Source: JAWXCM01 sp034408745
Lineage (GTDB): Bacteria > Acidobacteriota > Terriglobia > Bryobacterales > Bryobacteraceae
DNA length: 18,323 nt
Direction: 5' to 3'
Assembly: GCA_034408745.1 (NCBI GenBank)
Contig: JAWXCM010000246.1
Location: 1-18,323 of the forward strand
Shown in pieces: positions 1-7,573 of the stretch. Made by a program: the position numbers and the translations under genes. Each line of letters begins with the position of its first letter. The first letter of the stretch is position 1. Under the pieces are notes generated by a model that was not told the DNA's origin, searched no databases, and worked only from the letters and a program-made list of their open reading frames with translations.

Positions 1-1082
1 ACCGCGGCCGCCGCGATCTCGACGGGACAGTTGGGATCCTTACGCGACGTCATGCAGTCGAAGAAATTCTGGACGTGGCTTTCCACCGGCACCGGCGCTT
101 CGACGCGCGCGATCGGCTTGTGGTCCGGACGCCACGGCTCGGCAAACACCGTATAGCCGTACTCGTCCAGAATCATCGTGCCCTTGTCGCCGAGGAAGGT
201 GATCGACCACCCGTTCTGATACGAGTTTGCGTAGTCGAGCGTCCATGTCACCATGAAGTTCGGGAATTCGTAGACCGCGCTGAAAACATCCGGGTGCTCG
301 GCGCCTTTCATCTTTGCCACGTACCCATGCGCCACTGCGCTGAGCGGCGGGCCCGACTTCATGAACCACTGCACCACGTCCATCAGGTGCGTGCCCTGAT
401 CGGTCATGTTGCCACCGGCGAAATCCAGGAAGTAACGCCAGTTGCGGAACTTCATCGGCTCCAGCGGCTTCTTCGGCGCGCTGCCCTGGAAACGGGTCCA
501 GTCGAGCTTGCCCGGCAGAGGCGTGTTGTTCAGCTCTTTTGCGATATTCCAGTGCCACTGCGGTTTTACCAGCGTCACCTGGCCGAGCATTCCTTCTTCC
601 ACCAGTTTCTGCGCCTTCTGGATCGCTTCGGCGCTGCGGCGCTGCATGCCGACCTGCACCACCTGCTTCGATTTCCGAACCGTCTCAATGATCCTGAGGC
701 TTTCCTCCAGCGTCTTTGAGAGCGGCTTTTCCAGATACACATCGCGGCCCGCTTTCAGCGAGGCGAACAGCATGGGCGCGTGCTGGTGATCGGGGGAACC
801 GACCAGGATCGCGTCCATCTTCTCAGCCAGCAGATCGTTGTAGTCGACGAAGGTCTTCGCCTGCGGATGGGCCTCTTTGGCTTTCTGCAGATTCAGGTCG
901 TAGACATCGCAGAGCGCCACGCATTGGGCGCCAAGTTTGGAAAATACCGAGCTTACATACCGGCCACGGCCGCCGGTACCGATGACGCCATACGAGATAC
1001 GGTCGTTGGCTCCGAAAGCTGAAGAAGGGACAAACAGGGGAGCGGCGGCTGCCGCACCGGCAAGGAAATGTCTTCTGTCCAC
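1..1082 (-). CDS. Gfo/Idh/MocA-family oxidoreductase, Tat-exported (3' end cut by window)
   Basis: Probable NAD(P)-dependent sugar or sugar-derivative dehydrogenase of the Gfo/Idh/MocA family, probably acting outside the cytoplasm. Translation from a GTG at 1082 gives 360 codons before the window ends. It begins VDRRHFLAGAAAAAPLF, a twin-arginine signal. A Rossmann motif GTGGRG follows at residues 35-40, the family EKP motif at 118-120, and a DQGTHLMDV segment typical of the C-terminal substrate domain. The start is supported by AGGAGG 5 nt upstream and by the Tat signal lying directly at the N-terminus; there is no ATG nearby. The gene starts 15 nt after the methyltransferase stop on the same strand, so the two are probably co-transcribed. 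Tat-secreted members of this family are common in Acidobacteria and Planctomycetes. The substrate cannot be told from the sequence. Confidence 0.9.
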   Translation of the reverse strand, partial: MDRRHFLAGAAAAAPLFVPSSAFGANDRISYGVIGTGGRGRYVSSVFSKLGAQCVALCDVYDLNLQKAKEAHPQAKTFVDYNDLLAEKMDAILVGSPDHQHAPMLFASLKAGRDVYLEKPLSKTLEESLRIIETVRKSKQVVQVGMQRRSAEAIQKAQKLVEEGMLGQVTLVKPQWHWNIAKELNNTPLPGKLDWTRFQGSAPKKPLEPMKFRNWRYFLDFAGGNMTDQGTHLMDVVQWFMKSGPPLSAVAHGYVAKMKGAEHPDVFSAVYEFPNFMVTWTLDYANSYQNGWSITFLGDKGTMILDEYGYTVFAEPWRPDHKPIARVEAPVPVESHVQNFFDCMTSRKDPNCPVEIAAAA

Positions 1083-1097
1083 GAACGCCTCCTGATG

Positions 1098-1775
1098 CTA
1101 CTTGCGTGCGGTCAGGACCCGGGAAGGGTAGAAACCCTGGCGCACATGTTTCTGCTCCACGATCCGGAAATCGAGATTCTCAATCAGTTCCGGGATTCGC
1201 TCTTCCACCTGGCGGCCCCAGAACGCCGGAGCGATGGCCCCGCCGATCCGGTACATCCGGTTGAAAAACTCCGTGTTCTGACCAATCAGAACCAGCGTGA
1301 ACGTACCCCGAGGCCGCAAAACCCGCCGGATTTCCTGAAGCGTAACCACAATATCATCGCCGGAGAGCAGTTCCAGCAGGTAGCAGCACATCACCGCGTC
1401 GAAGCTGGAGTCGCGAAACGGCATGAATCTGGCGTCAACAGCCTTGCACTGTGCACACACGCCCGGAAAGTCGCGCATCACTTCGCGTTGCGTCTTTGCC
1501 GCCATATTGGGCGACAGATCCAGCCCGACAGTGGATCCGTTCGGGTTCACGCCCACCAGACGGCGGAACACCTCGCCAGAGCCCGTGGCCACTTCCAGCA
1601 CCCGCATCCCGTTTCGGATGCCCGACATCTCCATCGCCACCTTGTGTGCCCTGGAATGAAACAGATAGGAAGACACGGGATAGATTCCCGACAGCAAATC
1701 GTAGATCCGCTTCGTTCGCAGCGAACGCGTGGCATGCGCGTCGGTGGCAAATACCTGCACGTCTCTGCCGATCAC
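1098..1775 (-). CDS. class I SAM-dependent methyltransferase (UbiE/Methyltransf_11 type)
   Basis: Soluble methyltransferase of 225 residues. The SAM-binding motif I EVATGSGEV is at residues 61-69, a motif II-like acidic end (GLDLSPN) near 84-90, and VDARFMPF at 113-120 corresponds to the usual D-A-x-x-L-P-F segment. The motif LRPRGTFTLV near 153-162 is the post-motif-III strand. The start is a GTG at 1775 that overlaps the TGA of the upstream kinase gene as GTGA, which suggests translational coupling. The fold resembles UbiE/COQ5-like enzymes that methylate quinones or lipids. The acceptor is unknown, and nothing nearby makes quinone. It shares the strand with the kinase upstream and the Tat oxidoreductase downstream. 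Confidence 0.85.
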   Translation of the reverse strand: MIGRDVQVFATDAHATRSLRTKRIYDLLSGIYPVSSYLFHSRAHKVAMEMSGIRNGMRVLEVATGSGEVFRRLVGVNPNGSTVGLDLSPNMAAKTQREVMRDFPGVCAQCKAVDARFMPFRDSSFDAVMCCYLLELLSGDDIVVTLQEIRRVLRPRGTFTLVLIGQNTEFFNRMYRIGGAIAPAFWGRQVEERIPELIENLDFRIVEQKHVRQGFYPSRVLTARK

Positions 1776-2344
1776 GAAACCACCGCCGCGGCGCGCGTTT
1801 TCAACTCCGGAATCTCGATCTCTGTCTGCGTCCCGTGGCCAGGGCGGCTGTCAATCCACATTCGATATTCGTTTCCAAAAAGCACTTTCAGGCGTTCATT
1901 CACGTTGCTAATGCCAATCCCAAGTTCAAACAGAGTGTTCAGCCTGTCCTCCGGTATACCAACTCCATCATCCTCGATCAACAAATGCAACCGTCCACTT
2001 TCCAAACGGCTCCGCAAACGAATGGTTCCACCCTCAATGCGCGAGCCCAGTCCATGTTTGATGCTGTTCTCGACAAGTGGCTGCAGTACCATGCTCGGGA
2101 TCATGCGGTCCAGCGTCTCCGGCTGTATTTCCTTGACAAACCGCAACTTCTCCCCAAAGCGCACCAGCTCAATGCCCATGTAGTCGTCAATGAACTGCAG
2201 TTCCTCGCGAAGTGGATTCAGGTTCTCGTTGTTCCGTAACAGCCGCCGCAGGATATTTGACAGCTTGTAGATAACGCCACGGGCCTGCTCCGGGTCTGTC
2301 CGAATCAAGGACGTTATGGAATTCAGTGTATTAAAAAGAAAATG
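1772..2344 (-). CDS. LytS-type sensor histidine kinase, C-terminal catalytic half (gene frameshifted)
   Basis: This is the 3' part of the kinase that begins at 3069. Read in this frame from just after the lesion it gives FLFNTLNSITSLIRTDPEQA, the helix that follows the phosphoacceptor histidine. The ATPase domain follows, with an N-box LVENSIKHG, a G1-type box IEDDGVGIP and a G2-type box GIGISNVNERL. The catalytic core is therefore complete apart from the single-base lesion at the histidine itself. As sequenced there is no ATG near the start of this half, only a TTG at 2308, so independent translation is doubtful. The stop codon overlaps the methyltransferase GTG (GTGA at 1772-1775). The whole gene, 1772-3069, would encode about 432 residues if the frame were continuous. 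Confidence 0.8.
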   Translation of the reverse strand, partial: HFLFNTLNSITSLIRTDPEQARGVIYKLSNILRRLLRNNENLNPLREELQFIDDYMGIELVRFGEKLRFVKEIQPETLDRMIPSMVLQPLVENSIKHGLGSRIEGGTIRLRSRLESGRLHLLIEDDGVGIPEDRLNTLFELGIGISNVNERLKVLFGNEYRMWIDSRPGHGTQTEIEIPELKTRAAAVVS

Positions 2345-3069
2345 GGATTGATCTGGCGGGTCAGGGCCGCCAGCCGGGCCTCGTTCAGCAGCCTCTGCTG
2401 CGACTCCAGTTTCTCCTCCGTCCTGGCGTTATTCCAGATCTTTAGCGGCAGCGTGACGGTGAAGACCGCCGTCAGCGCCGCCGCGGTCACAATGCCCATG
2501 GTCGGCTGATGCGGGTTGTACAGGGCGAAGGTGCCGTTTTCAAACAACTGCAGTCCCACCCAGCGCAGCGCTTCGGCGAACAGAATCGTGGCGAAAAACA
2601 TCACGTGAAAGGCTCGGGTCGGTTTGTCCGCTCCTGGACGAAACACCCGGTCCAGCATCGGAGAGAATCGCCAGATCTCTTCGGCCTCCGGAGCCAGATC
2701 CCGCAGCAGTCCGCCGAGCACGCCCACCGCGGCAAACAGCGGCATCGACAGGTACTCGTGGTTGATCATCGCCGGAATCGAAATCAGAACCCCCGAAATC
2801 AGGCCGGTGACGTAGCCTCCCAGAATCCCGGCCAGCAGACTGCCTTCCAGCCCCAGGTCGACCGCCTGGTAAACCCCGGTAACGATGCGCGTCGCCACGC
2901 CCGCGCCAAAGATTGCCGAGAACCCGAGAGCGAAGTGCACGCGCTGCAGCAAAGTCCGCTCGTCGCGCATCAAAGCCCTGCGCAAAACCCCGATGCGGAC
3001 GAGAATGCTCGCCAGCGACGCCGCTACCGCCAACTTGACTAACGGAATCACCAGATGTTGTTCGAGCAT
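2323..3069 (-). CDS. LytS-type sensor histidine kinase, N-terminal membrane half (gene frameshifted)
   Basis: This is the 5' part of one kinase gene that should run on to 1772. The reading frame holds about five hydrophobic segments between residues 5 and 215, with small-residue packing motifs such as GILGGYVTGLISG, as in the 5TM-5TMR_LYT sensor domain. It then enters the His_kinase domain with LAALTRQINP. At that point the frame shifts and ends as IFFLIH plus stop. The family consensus, QINPHFLFNTLNSI, is restored by adding one C to the CCC run (plus-strand GGG at 2344-2346). The ATG at 3069 lies 36 bp from the divergent ribA start. No LytTR-type response regulator is adjacent. LytS kinases usually sense envelope or metabolite signals; the ligand here is unknown. 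A sequencing error cannot be excluded. Confidence 0.8.
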   Translation of the reverse strand: MLEQHLVIPLVKLAVAASLASILVRIGVLRRALMRDERTLLQRVHFALGFSAIFGAGVATRIVTGVYQAVDLGLEGSLLAGILGGYVTGLISGVLISIPAMINHEYLSMPLFAAVGVLGGLLRDLAPEAEEIWRFSPMLDRVFRPGADKPTRAFHVMFFATILFAEALRWVGLQLFENGTFALYNPHQPTMGIVTAAALTAVFTVTLPLKIWNNARTEEKLESQQRLLNEARLAALTRQINPIFFLIH

Positions 3070-3074
3070 CGACT

Positions 3075-3080
3075 TATAAT
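3075..3080 (+). promoter_or_regulatory. candidate -10 element for ribA
   Basis: A perfect TATAAT lies about 26 nt before the chosen ribA ATG, in the 36-bp gap between divergent ribA and the kinase gene. No good -35 hexamer is present at 16-18 bp spacing, so this is a sequence match only. The opposite strand of the same bases reads TATAAG (3078-3073), which is too close to the kinase ATG for an ordinary leader. Confidence 0.4.
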
Positions 3081-3105
3081 GAGATTAGCTTCATTGCCTT
3101 CCCTC

Positions 3106-3714
3106 ATGCCTTCCAGCACAACGCTGCAGCTTAAGAAAGTCGCCGAGGCGAATTTCCCGAGCCGCTTTGGACAATTTCGCATCTTCGGCTTTGAAGGCCA
3201 CTATCCCACAGGGGTGGAAGAAGCGGTAGTTCTGCGCATGGGCGACCTGTCCTCCGGCGACGCTCCTCTGGTCCGAATCCACTCCGAGTGTCTCACCGGC
3301 GACGTGTTCCACAGCCTGCGGTGCGATTGCCGGGCCCAGCTGGAGCTGGCGCTTTATGCCATCGGCGAGGAAGGTCGCGGCATGCTCATCTATGAGCATC
3401 AGGAAGGACGCGGAATCGGGCTGATGAACAAGCTCCGCGCCTACGAACTGCAGGACCACGGCGCCGACACCATCGAGGCCAACGTGCGGCTGGGGTTTGA
3501 ACCCGATCTGCGACACTACGAACTGCCCGGGTCCATCCTCCACTATTTCGACGTGCCCGCCGTACGTCTGATGTCTAACAATCCGGACAAGATCAACGCT
3601 CTGGAACGTGCTGGCATTCAGGTAGTGGAACGCGTTCCGGCCATTGTGCCGCCGTCGGCAACCACGGAAGACTACCTCCGCACCAAAAAAGAGAAGATGG
3701 GGCATCTCCTTTAA
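3106..3714 (+). CDS. ribA: GTP cyclohydrolase II (riboflavin biosynthesis)
   Basis: Opens the imidazole ring of GTP to give 2,5-diamino-6-ribosylamino-pyrimidinone phosphate, formate and pyrophosphate, the first committed step of riboflavin synthesis. The product has 202 residues, close to E. coli RibA. Zinc-ligand cysteines are at 62, 73 and 75 in SECLTGDVFHSLRCDC. The nucleotide-site segment EHQEGRGIGLMNKLRAY and the C-terminal NNPDKINALERAGI and EKMGHLL are also present. The ATG at 3106 was chosen because the protein then begins MPSSTTLQLKKVAEA, matching the family N-terminus. Earlier in-frame ATGs at 3055 and 3079 add residues that have no counterpart, and the first of them overlaps the divergent kinase start. 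It is monofunctional, with no RibB domain fused. It sits 45 bp before wrbA, whose product uses FMN. Confidence 0.93.
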   Translation: MPSSTTLQLKKVAEANFPSRFGQFRIFGFEGHYPTGVEEAVVLRMGDLSSGDAPLVRIHSECLTGDVFHSLRCDCRAQLELALYAIGEEGRGMLIYEHQEGRGIGLMNKLRAYELQDHGADTIEANVRLGFEPDLRHYELPGSILHYFDVPAVRLMSNNPDKINALERAGIQVVERVPAIVPPSATTEDYLRTKKEKMGHLL

Positions 3715-3759
3715 AAGCCGCTGAAGCACCTGGCTGGCGATTCGCATCTACTGCCCAGT

Positions 3760-4371
3760 ATGAAAATTCAGGTTATCTTCTACAGCACGTACGGCCATGT
3801 CTGGAAAATGGCCAACGCCATCGCCGAGGGCGTCCGTGAAGTTCCAGGCGCCGAAGTCGCGTTGTACCAGGTCCCGGAACTGATCCCGGATGCAGCGCTG
3901 GAACGCACGGGCGCCAGCGCCGCGCGCGCACAGTTTGCCCATATCCCGGTGGCGACGCCGGAAACCCTGCTGGAGGCCGACGGCATCATCTTCGGCACCC
4001 CGACGCGCTTCGGCAACATGGCCGCGCAGATGAAGAACTTCCTCGACCAGACGGGCCACCTCTGGGCCAAAGGCGCTCTCATCGGCAAAGTGGGCAGCGT
4101 GTTCACATCCACAGCCACGCAGCATGGCGGCCAGGAAACGACCATCACCAGCTTCCATACCGTGCTGCTGCACCATGGCATGATCCTTGTTGGCCTGCCG
4201 TATTCCGCGCCGGGTTTGACAGTGATGAGTGAGATCAGTGGCGGCTCGCCCTATGGAGCCGCGACGCTTGCAGACAAGGACGGTTCGCGCCAGCCGAGCG
4301 AGAACGAACTGACGCTGGCCCGTTTTCAGGGGCGTCACGTGGCACAAATCACGGCGAAGCTGGTCGGCTAA
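3760..4371 (+). CDS. wrbA: NAD(P)H:quinone oxidoreductase, WrbA type (flavodoxin-like)
   Basis: FMN-dependent two-electron quinone reductase of the WrbA family; the usual role is protection from quinone redox cycling. It has 203 residues, normal for the family. The N-terminal phosphate-binding loop reads STYGHVWKMANAIAEG. The FMN-ring region contains GTPTRFGNMAAQMKNFLDQTG, and TATQHGGQETTITSFHTVLLHHGM is the typical WrbA insert. PGLTVMSEISGGSPYGA near the C-terminus is also diagnostic. It follows ribA on the same strand after 45 bp, so flavin supply and a flavoenzyme may be co-expressed. No clear ribosome binding site precedes the ATG, but the N-terminus MKIQVIFYSTYGH fits well. Confidence 0.93.
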   Translation: MKIQVIFYSTYGHVWKMANAIAEGVREVPGAEVALYQVPELIPDAALERTGASAARAQFAHIPVATPETLLEADGIIFGTPTRFGNMAAQMKNFLDQTGHLWAKGALIGKVGSVFTSTATQHGGQETTITSFHTVLLHHGMILVGLPYSAPGLTVMSEISGGSPYGAATLADKDGSRQPSENELTLARFQGRHVAQITAKLVG

Positions 4372-4381
4372 ACTTGGTGGT

Positions 4382-5590
4382 TTGACCACCTCCCAGTCCG
4401 ACACCCTCAGCCGCGCCGCTCTGTGGCTCGCCACCGGCGCGGCTGTATCGGTGCTGTTTTCGAACGCGGTCTGCCAGATCCTGCTGGGGGCCGCGCTCTT
4501 CACCCTGCTCGTCTCGCGCCGCGGTCTGCGATTCCCACCCATAGTCCTGCCACTGGCGTTGTTCTTCGCGGGCACTGTCCTCGCACTCGCGCTCTCTCCC
4601 GACCCTCGCGCCGGTCTGCCGCAGGTGAAGAAATTCTACGTGTGGTTCATGCTGCCTGTCCTCTACACGGCCATCCCCGGCGCCGCGCAGGTGCGAACGA
4701 TCTTCGCGTCGTGGGGCGTGCTGGCCACCGCCAGCGGCCTCTGGGCGTTCGTGCAGTTCTTCCAGAAGCGAGCCGCCGCGCTTGCCAGCGGTGAGGATTT
4801 CTATCTGACCTACGTGGCTCGAAGGGCCACAGGCTTTATGAGCCACTGGATGACATTCAGCGCCGAGCAGATGATGGCTGGACTGCTGCTGGCCTCACTC
4901 TTGCTCTTCGGCGCAATTCGCGGGCGCCGTCCGTTGTGGTGGGGAGCGGTCGCCATCATCGGCGCCTCTGTCCTGATTGCCTGGACGCGCAGCGTGTGGA
5001 TCGGCACCGCGGTCGGGGTCTGTTATCTGATCGGTGCCTGGCGTCCCAAACTGCTGCTCGCCGTTCCGGTCGCCGCGGCGGTGCTGTTCTTCGCTGCGCC
5101 CGAGTCCATGCAGCAGCGCGTCACCTCGGTTTACAAACCGCATGGCAACACGGATTCCAATGAGCATCGGAACATTACCCGGCGGACTGGCATCGCGATG
5201 ATCCAGGCGCACCCGTGGTTCGGCCTCGGACCTGAGATGCCAGGGCGCGAGTTCGAAAAGTACCTGCCCGCCGACATCCCTCGCCCGCTGCCCGATGGCT
5301 TCTACGGCCACCTTCACAACGTTTACCTGCAGTACGGCGCTGAACGCGGCATCCCAACACTGCTCGCGTTTCTCTGGCTGATCGGCAAAGTGCTTACCGA
5401 TTTTCTTCGCGGCGCCCGCGGCCGCAACAAAGCCATCCTCCACGGCGCCATCGCCGCCATACTCGGCCTGCTGGTGGAAGGCTTCTTCGAGCACAATCTC
5501 GGGGATTCCGAAGTGCTTACCATGTTCCTAATCATCGTGGCCAGCGGCTACATCGCGCTTCGGCCGGAGGAGACCACCGCCGATGCGTGA
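4382..5590 (+). CDS. O-antigen ligase / polymerase family membrane protein (Wzy_C)
   Basis: Polytopic inner-membrane protein of 402 residues, with about ten hydrophobic segments. The longest polar loop, roughly residues 235-325, precedes the last segments. That loop contains HPWFGLGPEMPG and GHLHNVYLQYGAERGIPTLL; the H-N-x-x-L-Q motif and preceding arginines are typical of Wzy_C proteins. Members ligate or polymerise undecaprenyl-linked glycans on the periplasmic face. The sequence does not separate ligase from polymerase, or show whether LPS is the acceptor. The start is a TTG at 4382, ten bases after the wrbA stop, with GGTGG just upstream; no ATG is available near the conserved N-terminus. 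The 3' end overlaps the next gene by 8 nt, indicating an operon. Confidence 0.8.
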   Translation: MTTSQSDTLSRAALWLATGAAVSVLFSNAVCQILLGAALFTLLVSRRGLRFPPIVLPLALFFAGTVLALALSPDPRAGLPQVKKFYVWFMLPVLYTAIPGAAQVRTIFASWGVLATASGLWAFVQFFQKRAAALASGEDFYLTYVARRATGFMSHWMTFSAEQMMAGLLLASLLLFGAIRGRRPLWWGAVAIIGASVLIAWTRSVWIGTAVGVCYLIGAWRPKLLLAVPVAAAVLFFAAPESMQQRVTSVYKPHGNTDSNEHRNITRRTGIAMIQAHPWFGLGPEMPGREFEKYLPADIPRPLPDGFYGHLHNVYLQYGAERGIPTLLAFLWLIGKVLTDFLRGARGRNKAILHGAIAAILGLLVEGFFEHNLGDSEVLTMFLIIVASGYIALRPEETTADA

Positions 5591-6263
5591 GGTGGTCATC
5601 GCCGGTGGCAGCGGAGGGCTCGGCAGCGCCGCCGTAAGGCTGCTGTCCACCGACTGCCGCGTCGTCTTCAGCTACCGTACCAACGCCGTCTCGCCAGCCG
5701 ACGCCGCCACGCCCGTTCAGGCCGACCTGCTCAGCGCTTCGGACCGTGCGCGGCTGCTGGACGCGGCTCCCGCGCTCTACGGACTGGCTGTGTTCACCGG
5801 CACGCCCGCGCGCGGCGACAGCGAAGAGGCATACCGGCTGTCGCACGATGTGAACTATCTCGGCCCCATTCTGCTGGCCCGCGAAGCCGCGTCGCGAATG
5901 CGCGCCACTTCGACACCCGGAGCCATCGTCCTGATCTCCACCATGCAGGCCTCGGCGGTTTTCCCAAATTCCACCGCCTACGCCGCGCAGAAAGCGGCGC
6001 TGATCCACGCGGGCCTCATCCTCGCGAAGGAGAATCGGGGCCGGACCAACATCCGCGTCAACATCGTCTGCCCCGGAGTGAATCAGGCAGGCATGGCCGA
6101 GGCGAGTATCGCGGCCGGAAAATACCGGCGCTACCTTGACGAAGACATCATCCCCCGCTATGGCTATCCCGCCGACGTCGCCCGCGCCGTCCGCTTTCTC
6201 CTCGAACCGGACAACTACATCACAGGTCAGGTAATCTCTGTGGATGGTGGACTTACGCTCTAA
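5583..6263 (+). CDS. short-chain dehydrogenase/reductase (SDR)
   Basis: NAD(P)-dependent oxidoreductase of 226 residues, slightly short for a classical SDR (about 250). The cofactor loop reads AGGSGGLG at residues 7-14. The active-site residues appear as Asn91 (DVNYLG), Ser119 (VLISTMQAS) and Tyr133/Lys137 (YAAQK). The C-terminus ITGQVISVDGGLTL is the classical SDR ending, so the fold is complete. Its ATG lies 8 nt inside the ligase gene. The substrate is unknown. Sequence of this kind is found in FabG-like ketoreductases and in sugar dehydrogenases. The placement after an O-antigen-ligase-like gene favours glycan or lipid modification, but this is only inference. Confidence 0.88.
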   Translation: MREVVIAGGSGGLGSAAVRLLSTDCRVVFSYRTNAVSPADAATPVQADLLSASDRARLLDAAPALYGLAVFTGTPARGDSEEAYRLSHDVNYLGPILLAREAASRMRATSTPGAIVLISTMQASAVFPNSTAYAAQKAALIHAGLILAKENRGRTNIRVNIVCPGVNQAGMAEASIAAGKYRRYLDEDIIPRYGYPADVARAVRFLLEPDNYITGQVISVDGGLTL

Positions 6264-7127
6264 ATTCCCGCTGCTGGTACTTCTCGCCTCCGCGGCACTC
6301 GGTCAGGACGTGTTCCTCACGCCGTCCGAGTACTCCTTCCCGCCCGGCTCCACCTTCCCCGGCGCGACCTGGGAAAAGGTGTCGAGCCCCGAAGCTGTCG
6401 GCTATTCATCGGAGAGGCTGGAGATCCTCCGTGCCTGGCTAAAGACGCAGAACACCACCGGCATGATGGCCGTAACCGGAGGCCGAGTCCTGTTCGAGTA
6501 CGGAAACGTGTCAGAGACCAGCAAGCTCGCCTCGGTGCGCAAGAGCATTCTCGGCATGCTCTTCGGTAAGTACATCGCAACGGAGTCGCGCGTGCTGCAC
6601 GCCAGCGTGAAGGAACTGGGCCTCGACGACATGACGCCGTTCACTGGACCCGAGCAGTACGCCACCCTCCAGGACCTGCTGATGTCGCGTTCCGGAATAT
6701 GCCATGTATTTGTCCACGCGCGACATGGCGCGAATCGGTCTTCTGATGGCGAGGGCGGGGAAGTGGAACGGGGCTCAGCTGATGCCGAAAAACTGGAATG
6801 AGTACCTGACCACGCTTCGAACTTCCACCGCCGAATTATGGCCCGCCGCCCTGCGCCGGGAGTTCGCGCGCGGCTCCGTAAAGTGGGGCTACGGCGTAAT
6901 GTGGTAAGTATGGGACGAGCCTCTCGGTTCCTCGTCAGCCACCTGGAGCACCTTCACCGGGAGCTACACGGCCATGCGAACCGACGGGCAGTACATCACC
7001 GTCCATCCCGGCACTGGACCTGGTGGTAGCTCACAAGAACTCCAGCATCGACAGGACGCCCGACCTCGACGTCAACATCTCCCAGTACCAGACCATCCTG
7101 CTGCTGCTGACCGGCTCGCGCAAATGA
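6244..7127 (+). pseudogene. beta-lactamase-family serine hydrolase, degraded
   Basis: Remnant of an exported penicillin-binding-protein-like serine hydrolase. The 5' part, which overlaps the SDR gene by 20 nt, starts with a signal-peptide-like LLVLLASAALGQ and contains the nucleophile motif SVRKS near residue 98. After LLMSRSG (about 6697) the frame is lost. The homology resumes in another frame as EYAMYLSTRDMARIGLLMAR. By comparison with the family roughly 60 residues appear to be missing here, including the expected tyrosine motif. A TAA at 6905-6907 interrupts MW*VWDEP. A further shift near 7010-7013 precedes LDLVVAHKNSSIDRTPD and the original stop at 7125-7127. Three independent lesions make a functional protein very unlikely. 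Confidence 0.85.
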
Positions 7128-7134
7128 CTGGCCC

Positions 7135-7426
7135 TTAAGCCACGTCGTCAGGCGATGCCATCTGCTCAAGGTCGCGGGAGTCGTGCACGAATCGGAGGAC
7201 CTGAACGGCAGATGAACAAATGCCTGGGCTGTCGAACCAGTGCCTTGCGACCGCCGCCGCTAAGCTTGCTGAAGCGCAGATGATCTGGATCTGTCCCGAT
7301 GTCGTAAAGAGCCTGCGCGACAAGTTGGTCATACCGCAGTGCCGCGCGAGCGCCAAATGTGATGAGGCTCCACTCCACTGCACCTGTTCCATGTTGTAAC
7401 AGTGTCGATTCGCCAGGAATTCTCAT
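7135..7426 (-). pseudogene. ParE/RelE-type toxin remnant
   Basis: Decayed toxin gene in the 446-bp gap between the serine-hydrolase remnant and the porin. On the minus strand one frame reads WSLITFGARAALRYDQLVAQ followed by ALYDIGTDPDHLR, which matches the N-terminal helices of ParE toxins (consensus W-G-x-x-A-x-x-Y). It continues to VRQPRHLFICRS. The expected final strand and helix, QVLRFVHDSRDLEQ, lie in another frame ending at the TAA at 7135-7137, so a frameshift sits near 7200-7205. The centre is also shorter than in intact homologues. The residues before WSLITFG (from a possible ATG at 7426) do not match the family well. A ParD-like remnant lies on the same strand at 10780-10952. The assignment rests on recognised motifs, not on a database search. 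Confidence 0.55.
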
Positions 7427-7442
7427 GAGAAAAAGCCCGCGG

Positions 7443-7481
7443 GCCAACACTATCAGATTGTTGGCGGGGTTTGTTCCCGCC
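7443..7481 (+). other. overlapping inverted repeats in the porin leader
   Basis: GCCAACA (7443-7449) can pair with TGTTGGC (7459-7465) across a 9-nt loop. GGCGGG (7463-7468) can pair with CCCGCC (7476-7481) across a 7-nt loop. The arms share bases 7463-7465, so the two hairpins exclude each other. There is no following T-run, so this is not a standard terminator. A 10-bp palindrome, GCCCGCGGGC, lies immediately upstream at 7435-7444. Function is unknown. A role as operator or leader structure for the porin at 7574 is possible. Confidence 0.35.
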
Positions 7482-7573
7482 CTGATGCCTCCGGGTCGCC
7501 TGCGTGACGCCAGGCGCCCTGTTTGAAACTATCACTGCCCAGGATAAGTGTTGCATCAAGATCCAGGAGCATC

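Noticed and set aside
75..719. Plus-strand open frames in the first kilobase
   Set aside because: The minus strand there encodes a continuous Gfo/Idh/MocA oxidoreductase with signature motifs; the plus-strand frames have none.
3055..3105. Longer ribA start at 3055 or 3079
   Set aside because: The extra residues do not align with the family N-terminus, the 3055 start overlaps the divergent kinase start, and the TATAAT at 3075-3080 would fall in or next to the coding sequence.
7463..7481. GGCGGG/CCCGCC hairpin as a terminator of the serine-hydrolase operon
   Set aside because: No T-run follows, and it lies more than 330 bp after the serine-hydrolase stop, close to the porin start.
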